From Rugamonas sp045984285 (GTDB lineage: Bacteria > Pseudomonadota > Gammaproteobacteria > Burkholderiales > Burkholderiaceae_D), in contig NZ_JBJQIK030000001.1 of assembly GCF_045984285.3 (NCBI RefSeq), positions 682,001 to 746,000 of the forward strand: a stretch of DNA of 64,000 nt. The letters run 5' to 3'. The notes under the pieces are model-generated. The model did not search any database, was not told the origin of the DNA, and saw only the letters and a program-made list of their open reading frames with translations. Below, in pieces: positions 23,073 through 32,245 of this stretch. How positions within the stretch are numbered: the first letter of the stretch is position 1; every line of letters starts with the position of its first letter. The position numbers and the translations under genes are program-made.

Positions 23073-23990
23073 ATGCAGTTCTCCGTCTACCAGGAAAGCC
23101 ATATCGGCGGCCGCAAGGTCAACCAGGACCGCATGGGCTACAGCTACACGCGCGAGGCGCTGCTGCTGGTGCTGGCCGACGGCATGGGCGGCCACCTGCG
23201 CGGCGAAGTGGCGGCCACCATCGCCCTGCAGACTTTTTCCGCCCTGTTCCAGCAGCAGGCCAAGCCCTATGTGAAAGGGCCGGAACGCTTCCTGGAAGAG
23301 GCCTGCCTGGCCGCGCACCGCGAGATCCACCGCTACAGTGCGCTGGAAAACCTGCCGGACACGCCGCGCACCACCATCGTGGCCTGCCTGATCCAGCACA
23401 ATATGGCGATCTGGGCGCACTGCGGCGACTCGCGCCTGTACTGGCTGCGCGGTGGCCAGTTGATGGCGCGCACGCGCGACCACTCGCATGTGGAAAAGCT
23501 GATCGACCGCGGCACCGTGCCGGCATCCGCGCGCGCCAGCCATCCCGACCGCAACAAGCTGTATAGCTGCCTCGGCGCCTCCAGCCTGCCGCGCGTGGAA
23601 GTCTCCGGGCGGGCCAGCCTGCTGCCGGGCGACCAGATGTTATTATGCTCGGATGGCCTGTGGGCCATGGTGCCGGAAGAGCAAGTGCTGCGCACCATGG
23701 CCGGTGAAACCATCGTGCGCGCCGTGCCGGAACTGCTGCAGGCAGCCCTAGTCCGCGCCGGCGAGCGCAGCGACAACGTGACGGCGCTGGCCATCATGTG
23801 GCAGGGCAGTACGGTCGTGGACAGCGCCCAGACCTCGGCGGCGGCCCTGTCCACCATGGTGTCCACCGAAGCGCTGGCGGAAGACGCGCCGAGCACCACG
23901 GTAGCCGGTGGTTTCAACGACGACGACATTGAAAAAGCCATTGCGGAAATCCGCATGGCGATTGAAAAATCATCCCAGATACTCAAATAG
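23073..23990 (+). CDS. PP2C-family serine/threonine phosphatase
   Basis: A 305-residue metal-dependent phosphatase. The PP2C motifs are in order: KVNQDRMGY (motif 1), LVLADGMGGH (motif 2, metal-binding Asp and Gly), HCGDSRLYWLR, DQMLLCSDGLW and ERSDNVTALAI with the last metal-binding Asp. The C-terminal 60 residues are a Ser/Thr/Ala-rich tail, possibly a kinase substrate. It is translationally close to the kinase gene and presumably reverses its phosphorylations. Confidence 0.93.
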   Translation: MQFSVYQESHIGGRKVNQDRMGYSYTREALLLVLADGMGGHLRGEVAATIALQTFSALFQQQAKPYVKGPERFLEEACLAAHREIHRYSALENLPDTPRTTIVACLIQHNMAIWAHCGDSRLYWLRGGQLMARTRDHSHVEKLIDRGTVPASARASHPDRNKLYSCLGASSLPRVEVSGRASLLPGDQMLLCSDGLWAMVPEEQVLRTMAGETIVRAVPELLQAALVRAGERSDNVTALAIMWQGSTVVDSAQTSAAALSTMVSTEALAEDAPSTTVAGGFNDDDIEKAIAEIRMAIEKSSQILK

Positions 23991-23997
23991 GAAGACC

Positions 23998-24726
23998 ATG
24001 AGCTTTGAATCCCGCCCAAGTGGCCGCGCGGTTGACGCGCTGCGCACCATCCGCCTGACGCGCAATTACACCAAGCATGCGGAAGGCTCCGTGCTGATCG
24101 AATGCGGCGACACGAAAGTGATCTGCACCGCCAGCATCGAAGAAAAAGTGCCTGGCTTCCTGAAGGGCAAAGGGCAGGGCTGGATGACGGCCGAATACGG
24201 CATGCTGCCGCGCTCCACGCATTCGCGCATGGACCGTGAAGCGGCCAAGGGCAAGCAGAGCGGCCGCACCCAGGAGATCCAGCGCCTGATCGGCCGCTCG
24301 CTGCGCGCCGCCTTCGACCTGCAGGCCTTCGGCGAACGCACGCTGCACCTGGACTGCGACGTGATCCAGGCCGACGGCGGCACCCGCACCGCATCGATCA
24401 CCGGCGCCATGGTGGCGGCCTACGACGCCTTCAGCAAGCTGAAAGAGCGCGGCCTGATCGAAGCGATTCCGGTCAAGCACTTCGTGGCCGCCATTTCAGT
24501 CGGCGTCTACAAGGGCATGCCGGTGCTGGACCTCGACTACGTGGAGGATTCCGACTGCGACACCGACATGAACGTGATCATGACGGACAGCGGCGCCTTC
24601 GTTGAAGTGCAGGGCACCGCCGAAGGCGACGCCTTCGACCGCGCCACCATGAACCGCCTGCTCGACCTCGCGGACCGCGGCATCCGCGAGCTGGTCGAAC
24701 TCCAGAAGCTGGCGCTGGAGATCTGA
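23998..24726 (+). CDS. rph: Ribonuclease PH
   Basis: A phosphate-dependent 3'-5' exoribonuclease that trims tRNA 3' ends; 242 residues, the usual length. Landmarks are RPSGRAVDALRTIRLTRNY at the N-terminus, AEYGMLPRSTHSRMDREA, the phosphate-site region SGRTQEIQRLIGRSLRA, and DCDVIQADGGTRTASITGA. The ATG at 23998 follows TAGGAAGACC. It lies 7 nt after the phosphatase and 3 nt before rdgB. Confidence 0.98.
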   Translation: MSFESRPSGRAVDALRTIRLTRNYTKHAEGSVLIECGDTKVICTASIEEKVPGFLKGKGQGWMTAEYGMLPRSTHSRMDREAAKGKQSGRTQEIQRLIGRSLRAAFDLQAFGERTLHLDCDVIQADGGTRTASITGAMVAAYDAFSKLKERGLIEAIPVKHFVAAISVGVYKGMPVLDLDYVEDSDCDTDMNVIMTDSGAFVEVQGTAEGDAFDRATMNRLLDLADRGIRELVELQKLALEI

Positions 24727-24729
24727 GCG

Positions 24730-25317
24730 ATGACGCAGAAGCTGGTCCTTGCCTCGAACAACGCGGGCAAACTGAAAGAATTCAACGAACTGCTGGCGAC
24801 CGTGGGCTTCAGCGTCCATGCGCAGGGCGAGTTCAACGTGCCCGAGGCGGAAGAGCCGTACTTCACCTTCGTGGAGAACGCCCTGGCCAAGGCGCGCCAC
24901 GCGGCCCGCCTGACCGGCCTGCCTGCGCTGGCAGACGATTCCGGCGTCTGCGTGAACGCGCTGGGCGGCGCGCCCGGCGTGCTGTCCGCACGTTTCGCCG
25001 GCGAGCCGAAATCGGACGCGCGCAACAACGAGAAGATGATCGCCGAGCTGGCACAGCATGAAGACAGGTCGGCCTACTACTACTGCGTGCTGGTCTTCGT
25101 GCGCCACGCGGACGACCCGCAGCCGGTGATCGCCGATGGCCGCTGGGACGGCGTGATGATGCCCGAGCCGCGCGGCGAAGGCGGTTTCGGCTACGACGCC
25201 TATTTCCATATTCCTGAGCTGGGCAAGCGCGCTGCCGAGCTGTCGAAGGAAGAGAAGAACCGCCTGTCGCACCGCGGCCAGGCGCTCCGCGCGCTGGTAG
25301 AGAAGCTGAGAAAATGA
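24730..25317 (+). CDS. rdgB: XTP/dITP diphosphatase (RdgB/HAM1 family)
   Basis: Hydrolyses non-canonical purine nucleoside triphosphates to keep them out of DNA and RNA; 195 residues. The signature SNNAGKLKEFNELL is at the start, with the catalytic region LADDSGVCVNALGGAPGVLS and the C-terminal FGYDAYFHIPELGKRAAEL, KNRLSHRGQAL. It overlaps the hemW start codon by 4 nt, indicating coupled translation. Confidence 0.97.
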   Translation: MTQKLVLASNNAGKLKEFNELLATVGFSVHAQGEFNVPEAEEPYFTFVENALAKARHAARLTGLPALADDSGVCVNALGGAPGVLSARFAGEPKSDARNNEKMIAELAQHEDRSAYYYCVLVFVRHADDPQPVIADGRWDGVMMPEPRGEGGFGYDAYFHIPELGKRAAELSKEEKNRLSHRGQALRALVEKLRK

Positions 25318-26555
25318 TTCCGATTAAACCCGCCGGCAGCAAGCCCGCCGGCACGCGCAGCATCGATACCGCCGCCGGCGTCGCTGCGCAGTACCTGCAA
25401 CCCGGAGCGCTGAACCTCACGGCGCTGCCGCCGCTGTCGCTGTACATCCACTGGCCCTGGTGCGTGCGCAAATGCCCTTACTGCGACTTCAACTCGCACG
25501 AGGCCAAAGGCGAGGCGCCCGAACAGGCCTACCTCGACGCGCTGCGCGCCGACCTCGAAATGGCGCTGCCCCTGATCTGGGGCCGCAAGATCTACACGGT
25601 ATTCATCGGGGGCGGCACGCCCAGCCTGATGTCCGCCGCTGCGCTGGACCGGCTGATGTCCGACCTGCGCTCGCTGCTGCCGCTGGACAGCGATGCCGAG
25701 ATCACGATGGAGGCCAATCCCGGCACTTTCGAGGCGGAGAAGTTCAAGTCCTACCGCGCCAGCGGCATCAACCGCCTGTCCATCGGCATCCAGAGCTTCA
25801 ATGCGCAGCACCTGAAAGCGCTGGGCCGCATCCACGACGATGGCGAAGCACGCCGCGCCGTCGAAATCGCGCAAGCGAACTTCGACAACTTCAACCTGGA
25901 CCTGATGTATGCGTTGCCTTCGCAGACGCTCGATGAAGCGCGCATCGACCTCGAAACGGCGATGTCCTTCAAGCCGCCGCACCTGTCGCTGTATCACCTG
26001 ACGATGGAGCCGAACACGGTGTTCGCCAAGTATCCGCCGCAGCTGCCGGACGACGACACCAGCGCAGATATGCAGGACCTGATTGCGGAGATGACAGCCG
26101 CCGCAGGCTACGGCCACTACGAAGTGTCGGCCTATGCGCAGCCGGGCCGCCAGGCGCGCCACAACCTGAATTACTGGCAGTTCGGCGACTACCTCGGTAT
26201 CGGCGCGGGGGCGCACTCCAAGCTGTCCTTCCCGCACCGCGTGTTGCGCCAGGCTCGCTACAAGCAGCCGAAGAGCTATATGGAGCAGGTGGCGGCGGGT
26301 AATCCGGTGCAGGATGAGCACGAGATCGGCCGCGAGGACATGGGCTTTGAGTTCATGCTGAATGCGCTGCGCCTGCAGGGTGGTTTTTCGCCCAACCTGT
26401 TCGCGGAACGCACCGGCATGCAGATGAATGTGATCGAGCGCCAGCTGCAGCAGGCCGAGGCCAAAGGCCTGCTATACCTCGACTACCAGATCATTCGCCC
26501 CACGGAGCTGGGGCAGCGCTTCCTCAACGACCTGCAGCAGATGTTCCTCGGCTGA
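25314..26555 (+). CDS. hemW: HemW, radical-SAM heme chaperone
   Basis: A 413-residue protein. The radical-SAM cluster motif is CVRKCPYCDF in the form CX3CX2C, preceded by LSLYIHWPW. GGGTPSLMSAAAL and NPGTFEAEKFKSYRASGINR follow, with the HemN C-terminal domain at about 310-400. HemW proteins insert heme into respiratory enzymes and lack the extra Cys of the coproporphyrinogen dehydrogenase HemN. The short spacing CX3CX2C with Phe and the order rph-rdgB-hemW support HemW. It converges with the patatin gene with no gap. Confidence 0.95.
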   Translation: MIPIKPAGSKPAGTRSIDTAAGVAAQYLQPGALNLTALPPLSLYIHWPWCVRKCPYCDFNSHEAKGEAPEQAYLDALRADLEMALPLIWGRKIYTVFIGGGTPSLMSAAALDRLMSDLRSLLPLDSDAEITMEANPGTFEAEKFKSYRASGINRLSIGIQSFNAQHLKALGRIHDDGEARRAVEIAQANFDNFNLDLMYALPSQTLDEARIDLETAMSFKPPHLSLYHLTMEPNTVFAKYPPQLPDDDTSADMQDLIAEMTAAAGYGHYEVSAYAQPGRQARHNLNYWQFGDYLGIGAGAHSKLSFPHRVLRQARYKQPKSYMEQVAAGNPVQDEHEIGREDMGFEFMLNALRLQGGFSPNLFAERTGMQMNVIERQLQQAEAKGLLYLDYQIIRPTELGQRFLNDLQQMFLG

Positions 26556-27629
26556 TCAGAAGTCCCCGGCCTGTTTCAGGTCGGGCTTTTCCGCCCAGCG
26601 CGCCAGCGCTTCGGCCATCCGTTCGCTTTCGCCGATCGCAAAGGTCCAGTCGCGGATGCGCGCCTGGTGATTCTGGCCGTAGTGCTTGAAGTCCGAACGG
26701 TCCGGCAGCTTGCCGTTCGGCAGGCGTGCCAGGAAGGAGGGCGAGGGCGACACCAATATTACGTTCTCCACCGCCGCGTCGCGCGCGCGGCGCCACGGCA
26801 TCGACTTGTCCAGCCAGCCGGGAACGATGTGGTCGGTGAAGTGGGGATACAGGACCAGGCCTTCGTTGCGCTGGTAGGGCAGGTGCAGGTGATAGTCGAT
26901 CAGGCCGCCGTCCCAGTAGTCGCCTGCCGGTGCGCCGGCGATTCCGTTCACCGCCTCCAGCACCAGCGGGATCGAACCGGAGGCGAGCAAGCCATCGCGC
27001 AGGTTGGCATCCGACAGCGCCACGAATGCCGAAGCGAAGGCATCGAAGCCTTCGCGCAGCCATGCCGCATCGTCGCGCGCATCATGGAAAACCACGCGCT
27101 CCATTGCCTTCGCCAGCCGCGCCCGCGACATGGCATTGCCTGCCGCGGCGCGCAGGAATCCCGCCATTTCGCGCCAGCGCGCGCCACGGGTGTTCGCCAG
27201 CGGTCCGATGCCGCGTGCGGTGATGATGGACAGGCGGTAGTCCGGATTGGCGAGCGGCTCCGCGCCGCGGCCGTCCAGCACTTCGTCCAGCAGGCCGCGG
27301 CAGGTGCGGCTCACGTAAGCCGCATCTACCTTGGCCGGGTAGGTTTGGTGGGAATAGTGGTGCGCGAGGCGGCGCAGCGCCGCCACCGGATCGTGGAAGG
27401 CCGCTGCCGCCATGCGCCAGGCGCCGATGGAAGCGCCGATCAGCCGCCGCTCGCGCGGCGCCTGCTTCAGCCAGTCGCCGAACATCCAGGCATCGATGCC
27501 GCTGAGGATCAGCCCTTTCGGGCCGCCCGCAGCGGCGGGAATGATGGCGATGTCCGCCGCCTGTAGCCCCTCGGCCGCAATGCGCTGGCGCGCACGCGGA
27601 CCGAGGCGGATCGAAATGGGCGAGTCCAT
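26556..27629 (-). CDS. Patatin-like phospholipase family protein
   Basis: A 357-residue protein. The serine-hydrolase elbow is GASIGAWRMA (nucleophile Ser, GxSxG), and an Asp-Gly pair in YWDGGLIDYHLHLPY completes the patatin Ser-Asp dyad. AAGGPKGLIL near the N-terminus is the glycine-rich oxyanion loop. No signal peptide is visible. It starts 12 nt after the outer-membrane efflux gene and may be transcribed with it, though a functional link is not evident. Its stop codon abuts the hemW stop on the other strand. Confidence 0.87.
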   Translation of the reverse strand: MDSPISIRLGPRARQRIAAEGLQAADIAIIPAAAGGPKGLILSGIDAWMFGDWLKQAPRERRLIGASIGAWRMAAAAFHDPVAALRRLAHHYSHQTYPAKVDAAYVSRTCRGLLDEVLDGRGAEPLANPDYRLSIITARGIGPLANTRGARWREMAGFLRAAAGNAMSRARLAKAMERVVFHDARDDAAWLREGFDAFASAFVALSDANLRDGLLASGSIPLVLEAVNGIAGAPAGDYWDGGLIDYHLHLPYQRNEGLVLYPHFTDHIVPGWLDKSMPWRRARDAAVENVILVSPSPSFLARLPNGKLPDRSDFKHYGQNHQARIRDWTFAIGESERMAEALARWAEKPDLKQAGDF

Positions 27630-27641
27630 GCCGCTCCGTGA

Positions 27642-29087
27642 TTACTTCAAGCCGCCGCCCAGTGCGCGGTACAGGTCGATGGCGCTGGTGGTGCGCAGCA
27701 GGCGCGCCTGCACCAGCTGCTGTTCTGCGTTGAACAGTTCGCGCTGCGCATCCAGCACGTCCAGCGAGCTGGCCACGCCGTTCTCGAAACGCAGCTGCAG
27801 CAGGCGCAGGCGGTCGGCCTGCGCGTCCTGCACCGCGCGCTGCGCCGCCACCTGGTCGCCCAGGTAGGTACGCGCCGCCAGCGCATCAGCCACTTCGCGG
27901 AAGGCCACCTGGATGGTGCGTTCGTAGTCGCTCACGGCGATGTTCTTGCGCACCTCGGCCAGGTTCAGGTTGGCCACATTGCGGCCGCCCTGGAAGATCG
28001 GCAGCGTGAGCTGCGGCACGAAGGACCAGGTGCCGTTGCCGCCGTCGAACAGGCCGGAGAACTCGGGACTCGCGCTGCCGATGGCGGCCGTCAGCGAAAT
28101 ACGCGGGAAGAAGGCCGCGCGCGCCGCGCCGATATTGGCATTGGCCGCCTTAAGGCGCTGCTCCGCCGCGCGGATATCCGGGCGGCGCGCCAGCAGGTCG
28201 GACGGCAGTCCGGCCGGCACGGCGCTCATGGCATCGATCTGCGCATCCGTCGCCATTGCGCCGCTTGCCGCCTGTGAGGGCGGTGCGCCGACCAGCAGCG
28301 TCAGCGCGTTTTCCGCCTGCGCGCGCTGGCGGGCCAGGGCCAGCGCCGAAGCACGCGCCGTTTCCATCAGCGTTTCGTTCGAGCGCAGGTCGAGGCGGGA
28401 GGACGCGCCCACTTCCACGCGCTGCTGCGTCAGCTCATAGGTACGGCGGCGCGCCTCATATGTGCGCTGGGCCAGCGTGAACTGCTCGGCGTAGGAGCGT
28501 TCGGTGAAGTAGGCCTTCGCCACTTCCGCCACGATGCTGATCTGCGCCGCCTGGCGCGCTTCGTCGCTCGCCAGATAGCTGGCCAGCGCTGCGTCGCTCA
28601 GGCTTTTCACGCGGCCGAAGAAGTCCAGCTCGAAGGCGGACATCGACAGTCCCGCGTCAAAGCGTTCGCTGACCACAGCCTGGCCCGACGGCGTGGCGAA
28701 GCCCGGCGTGCGGCCACGGGTTTCGGACACGCCGATGTTCAGGTTCGGCACGCGGTCGGCGCGCTGGATGTTGTAGGCCGCGCGCGCTTCTTCGATGCGC
28801 AAGGCAGCGGTGCGCAGGTCTCGGTTGTTTTCGAGCGCCGCGGCGATCAGCTGCTGCAGGCGCTCGTCGGTGAAGAACTCGCGCCAGCCGGTATCGGCAG
28901 CGCTGCGCGCGTCCGCGCCGGGCTGGCTTGCACCGGGGCCGCCTGCGGCTGGGGCATTGGACGGGAATTCACCAGCCACCGGCGCGGCGGGGCGCTGGTA
29001 CACGGGCGCCATGGAGCAGCCCGAGAGCACGCCGGCAGCCAGCAGCACGGCGGCGGAAGTTCGGAGAGTCAGTTTTTTCATCATCAT
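27642..29087 (-). CDS. Outer-membrane efflux lipoprotein (OprM/NodT family)
   Basis: A 481-residue TolC-family channel. The signal peptide ends in a lipobox, VLSGC with Cys at about 24. Two outer-membrane efflux repeats follow (about 60-260 and 270-475). Typical sequences are FFTDERLQQLIAAALENNRD, RADRVPNLNIGVSET and LLARRPDIRAAEQRLKAANA. It forms the exit duct of the tripartite pump. Three Met codons in a row open the gene, and its ATG overlaps the acrB stop by 4 nt, so the three pump genes are one operon. Confidence 0.95.
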   Translation of the reverse strand: MMMKKLTLRTSAAVLLAAGVLSGCSMAPVYQRPAAPVAGEFPSNAPAAGGPGASQPGADARSAADTGWREFFTDERLQQLIAAALENNRDLRTAALRIEEARAAYNIQRADRVPNLNIGVSETRGRTPGFATPSGQAVVSERFDAGLSMSAFELDFFGRVKSLSDAALASYLASDEARQAAQISIVAEVAKAYFTERSYAEQFTLAQRTYEARRRTYELTQQRVEVGASSRLDLRSNETLMETARASALALARQRAQAENALTLLVGAPPSQAASGAMATDAQIDAMSAVPAGLPSDLLARRPDIRAAEQRLKAANANIGAARAAFFPRISLTAAIGSASPEFSGLFDGGNGTWSFVPQLTLPIFQGGRNVANLNLAEVRKNIAVSDYERTIQVAFREVADALAARTYLGDQVAAQRAVQDAQADRLRLLQLRFENGVASSLDVLDAQRELFNAEQQLVQARLLRTTSAIDLYRALGGGLK

Positions 29088-32000
29088 TGCTTGGTCTCCG
29101 GCAGGTCCAGTTCATGCGCTGCAATGCGGCGCTGGCGCTCGCTGCCCTTGAAGATGCGGCGGACCACCACGAAGAATACGGGAACCAGGAACACCGCCAG
29201 CACCGTGGCCGTGATCATGCCGCCCATCACGCCGGTACCGATGGCGCGCTGGCTGGCCGAACCCGCTCCGGTGGCGATCACCAGCGGCAGCACACCGAGG
29301 ATGAAGGCCAGCGAGGTCATGATGATCGGGCGGAAGCGCAGGTGCACCGCTTCCAGCGTCGCTTCGATCAGGCCCATGCCCTGCGCCTGCAGGTCCTTGG
29401 CGAACTCGATAATCAGGATTGCGTTCTTCGCCGACAGGCCGATGATCGCAATCAGGCCCACCTTGAAGTACACGTCGTTCGGCATATCGCGCAGGTGGGC
29501 GCCGAGCAGGGCGCCCAGCACGCCGAGCGGCACCACCAGCAGCACGGCCACCGGAATCGACTCGCTTTCATACAGCGCCGCCAGCACCAGGAAGGCGGCC
29601 AGCATCGACAGCGCAAACAGCGCAGGCGCCTGCGAGCCCGAGGTGCGTTCTTCCAGCGACTGGCCGGTCCATTCGATGCCGAAACCCGGCGGCAGCTGCG
29701 CCGCCAGCCGTTCCAGTTCCTCCATCGCTTCGCCGGTGGAGTGGCCAGGTGCAGCATCGCCGGTCAGCTTGATCGCCGGGTAGCCGTTGTAGCGCACCAG
29801 CTGCACCGGGCCGTTGATCCAGTGCGAACGCGCAAAGGATGCGAACGGCACCATATTGCCGGTGGTGGTGCTGCGCACATGCAGGCGCAGGATATCCTCC
29901 GGCTGCATGCGGCGCGACTGGTCGGCCTGCACGATGACGCGCTGCTGGCGGTTGCTGCTGTTGAAGTCATTCACATACGAGGAGCCAAGGCCGGAGGACA
30001 GCGTGGAATTGATGTCCGCGAAGGTCACGCCCAGCGCGTTCGCCTTCTCGCGGTCGATGTCCACCTGCAGCTGGGGCGCATCTTCCAGGCCTTCAGGGCG
30101 CAAGCCTTTCAGCACCGTGCTCTTGCCCGCCATGCCCAGCAGCTGGTTACGCGCGCTGATCAATGCCTCATGGCCCAAGGAGCTGCGGTCCTGCAGGCGC
30201 GCCGTGATACCCGTTGCATTACCCAGCTCGCGGATCGGCGGAGGGCTCAGCGGGAACACAACGGCGTCCGCAATGCCGGACAGGGCGCCGAAGGCCTTGC
30301 CCGCGATCGCGGTCGCCGAGTCTTCCGCACCGCGCTCCTTCCAGTCCTTCAGCGGCACGAACACCAGGCCTGCGTTCTGGCCATTGCCCGAGAAGCTGAA
30401 ACCGGCCACCGCGATGGTACGCGCCACGCCGGGCTGCTTGCGGAAGTAGGCGTCCACCTGTGCCAGCACGGCCTCGGTACGGCTGCGCGATGCACCCGGC
30501 GGCAACTGCACGTTGGTGACGATATAGCCCTGGTCTTCATTCGGCAGGAAGGAAGAAGGCAGGCGCACGTACAGCCAGCCCACGATGCCGAGCAGCAGCA
30601 CGAAGATCAGCATGAAGCGGCCGGTGCGCGTGAGCATTTTCGCAATCACCCCCTGGTAGCCGCTCGCGGTGACGGCAAAGCGGCGGTTGAACCAGCCGAA
30701 GAAGCCGCGTTTCTCGTGGTGGTGGCCTGCTTCCACCGGTTTCAGCATGGTGGCGCACAGGGCAGGGGTGAGGGTCAGCGCCATCAGGGCGGAGAACACC
30801 ATGGCCGATACCATCGACAGCGAGAACTGGCGGTAGATGGCGCCCACGGCGCCGCCGAAGAAGGCCATCGGGATGAACACGGCAATCAGCACCAGCGTGA
30901 TACCGACAATGGCGCCGGTAATCTGCGACATCGCCTTGCGCGTGGCTTCACGCGGCGACAGGCCTTCCTCGCTCATGATGCGTTCCACGTTCTCGACCAC
31001 CACGATGGCATCGTCGACCAGGATACCGATCGCCAGCACCATGCCGAACATGGTCAGCACGTTGATGGAGTAGCCGAACATCTGCATTGCGGCGAAAGTG
31101 CCCATCAGCGCCACCGGCACCACGATGGTCGGAATCAGCGTGTAGCGGATGTTCTGCAGGAACAGGTACATCACGAGGAACACCAGCAGCACCGCTTCGA
31201 ACAGGGTCTTCACCACTTCTTCGATGGAGATCTTCACGAACAGCGAAGTATCGTAAGGCACGGTGTATTTCAGGCCCGGCGGGAAGTACTTCTGCAGCTC
31301 TTCCATCTTGGCCTTGACCAGGTTGGCCGTGGCCAGCGCATTGCCCGTCAGCGACTGCTGCACGGCGATGGCCACAAACGGCTGGCCGTTCAGGCGCGCG
31401 CTGATATTGTAGTTGGCGCCGCCCATTTCCAGGCGCGCCACGTCCTTCAGGCGCACGGTGGAACCGTTCGGGTTCGCACGCAGCACGATATCGCCGAACT
31501 GTTCCAGCGAGGAGAGCTGGCCAGTGACCACCACGGGCGCCTGGTAGGTTTGCGTGGACGGATTCGGCAGGTCGCCGATGGTGCCGGAAGTGACCTGCGC
31601 ATTCTGCGCGCGGATGGCCGCCGTCACATCGCTCATATTCAGTTTGAGGCCGGTGAGCTTGTTCGGGTCGATCCAGATGCGCAGGGCGCGTTCGGTGCCG
31701 AACAGCTGCGCCTGGCCGACACCCGGCAGGCGCTTGATCTCGTTCAGCACATTGCGCGCCATGTAGTCGCCGATGGCGGTGGGGTCCATCTTGCCGTCGG
31801 TCGAATACAGGCCGACGAACATCAGGATGTTGGAGCGCGCCTTGTTCACCTGCACGCCCTGCTGCGTAACGGCTTGCGGCAGTCGCGATTCCACGCGCTT
31901 GATGCGGTTCTGCACGTCCACCGCAGCCAGGTCGGGATTGGTGCCCGGCACGAAGGTCACGGTAATCGTGACGCCGCCGCTGGCATTGCTCTCGGACTCC

Positions 32001-32233
32001 ACATACTGCAGGCCGTCCGCGCCATTCATCTCCTGCTCGATCACGCTGGTGACGGCGTCGTCCAGCACCTGCGCGGTGGCGCCGGGATAGTTGGCGGTGA
32101 TGACGATGGAAGGCGGGGCGATGGTAGGGTACTGCGCCACCGGCAGCATGGTGATCGCAAGCGCCCCACCCAGCAGGATGAAGAGCGCGATCACCCACGC
32201 GAACACGGGGCGGTCGATAAAGAATTTTGCCAT
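29084..32233 (-). CDS. RND multidrug efflux permease (HAE1, AcrB/MexB-like)
   Basis: A 1049-residue proton-driven inner-membrane transporter. It opens with AKFFIDRPVFAWVIALFILL, the standard HAE1 start. Twelve membrane helices and two large periplasmic loops follow. The proton-relay helix contains GILVDDAIVVVENVER with the conserved Asp pair. SIPVAVLLVVPLGVLGAL and GLSAKNAILIIEFAKD are late helices. The sequence is intact and of full length. The substrate range cannot be deduced, but the AcrB/MexB subclass exports hydrophobic antibiotics, dyes and detergents. Confidence 0.97.
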   Translation of the reverse strand: MAKFFIDRPVFAWVIALFILLGGALAITMLPVAQYPTIAPPSIVITANYPGATAQVLDDAVTSVIEQEMNGADGLQYVESESNASGGVTITVTFVPGTNPDLAAVDVQNRIKRVESRLPQAVTQQGVQVNKARSNILMFVGLYSTDGKMDPTAIGDYMARNVLNEIKRLPGVGQAQLFGTERALRIWIDPNKLTGLKLNMSDVTAAIRAQNAQVTSGTIGDLPNPSTQTYQAPVVVTGQLSSLEQFGDIVLRANPNGSTVRLKDVARLEMGGANYNISARLNGQPFVAIAVQQSLTGNALATANLVKAKMEELQKYFPPGLKYTVPYDTSLFVKISIEEVVKTLFEAVLLVFLVMYLFLQNIRYTLIPTIVVPVALMGTFAAMQMFGYSINVLTMFGMVLAIGILVDDAIVVVENVERIMSEEGLSPREATRKAMSQITGAIVGITLVLIAVFIPMAFFGGAVGAIYRQFSLSMVSAMVFSALMALTLTPALCATMLKPVEAGHHHEKRGFFGWFNRRFAVTASGYQGVIAKMLTRTGRFMLIFVLLLGIVGWLYVRLPSSFLPNEDQGYIVTNVQLPPGASRSRTEAVLAQVDAYFRKQPGVARTIAVAGFSFSGNGQNAGLVFVPLKDWKERGAEDSATAIAGKAFGALSGIADAVVFPLSPPPIRELGNATGITARLQDRSSLGHEALISARNQLLGMAGKSTVLKGLRPEGLEDAPQLQVDIDREKANALGVTFADINSTLSSGLGSSYVNDFNSSNRQQRVIVQADQSRRMQPEDILRLHVRSTTTGNMVPFASFARSHWINGPVQLVRYNGYPAIKLTGDAAPGHSTGEAMEELERLAAQLPPGFGIEWTGQSLEERTSGSQAPALFALSMLAAFLVLAALYESESIPVAVLLVVPLGVLGALLGAHLRDMPNDVYFKVGLIAIIGLSAKNAILIIEFAKDLQAQGMGLIEATLEAVHLRFRPIIMTSLAFILGVLPLVIATGAGSASQRAIGTGVMGGMITATVLAVFLVPVFFVVVRRIFKGSERQRRIAAHELDLPETKQ

Positions 32234-32245
32234 CGATGACGTCCT

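Noticed and set aside
28928..32239. A 1103-codon open frame on the plus strand through the efflux permease region
   Set aside because: It is antisense to the clearly homologous permease and outer-membrane genes. Its translation is His/Arg/Gln-rich nonsense typical of the complementary frame of GC-rich genes.
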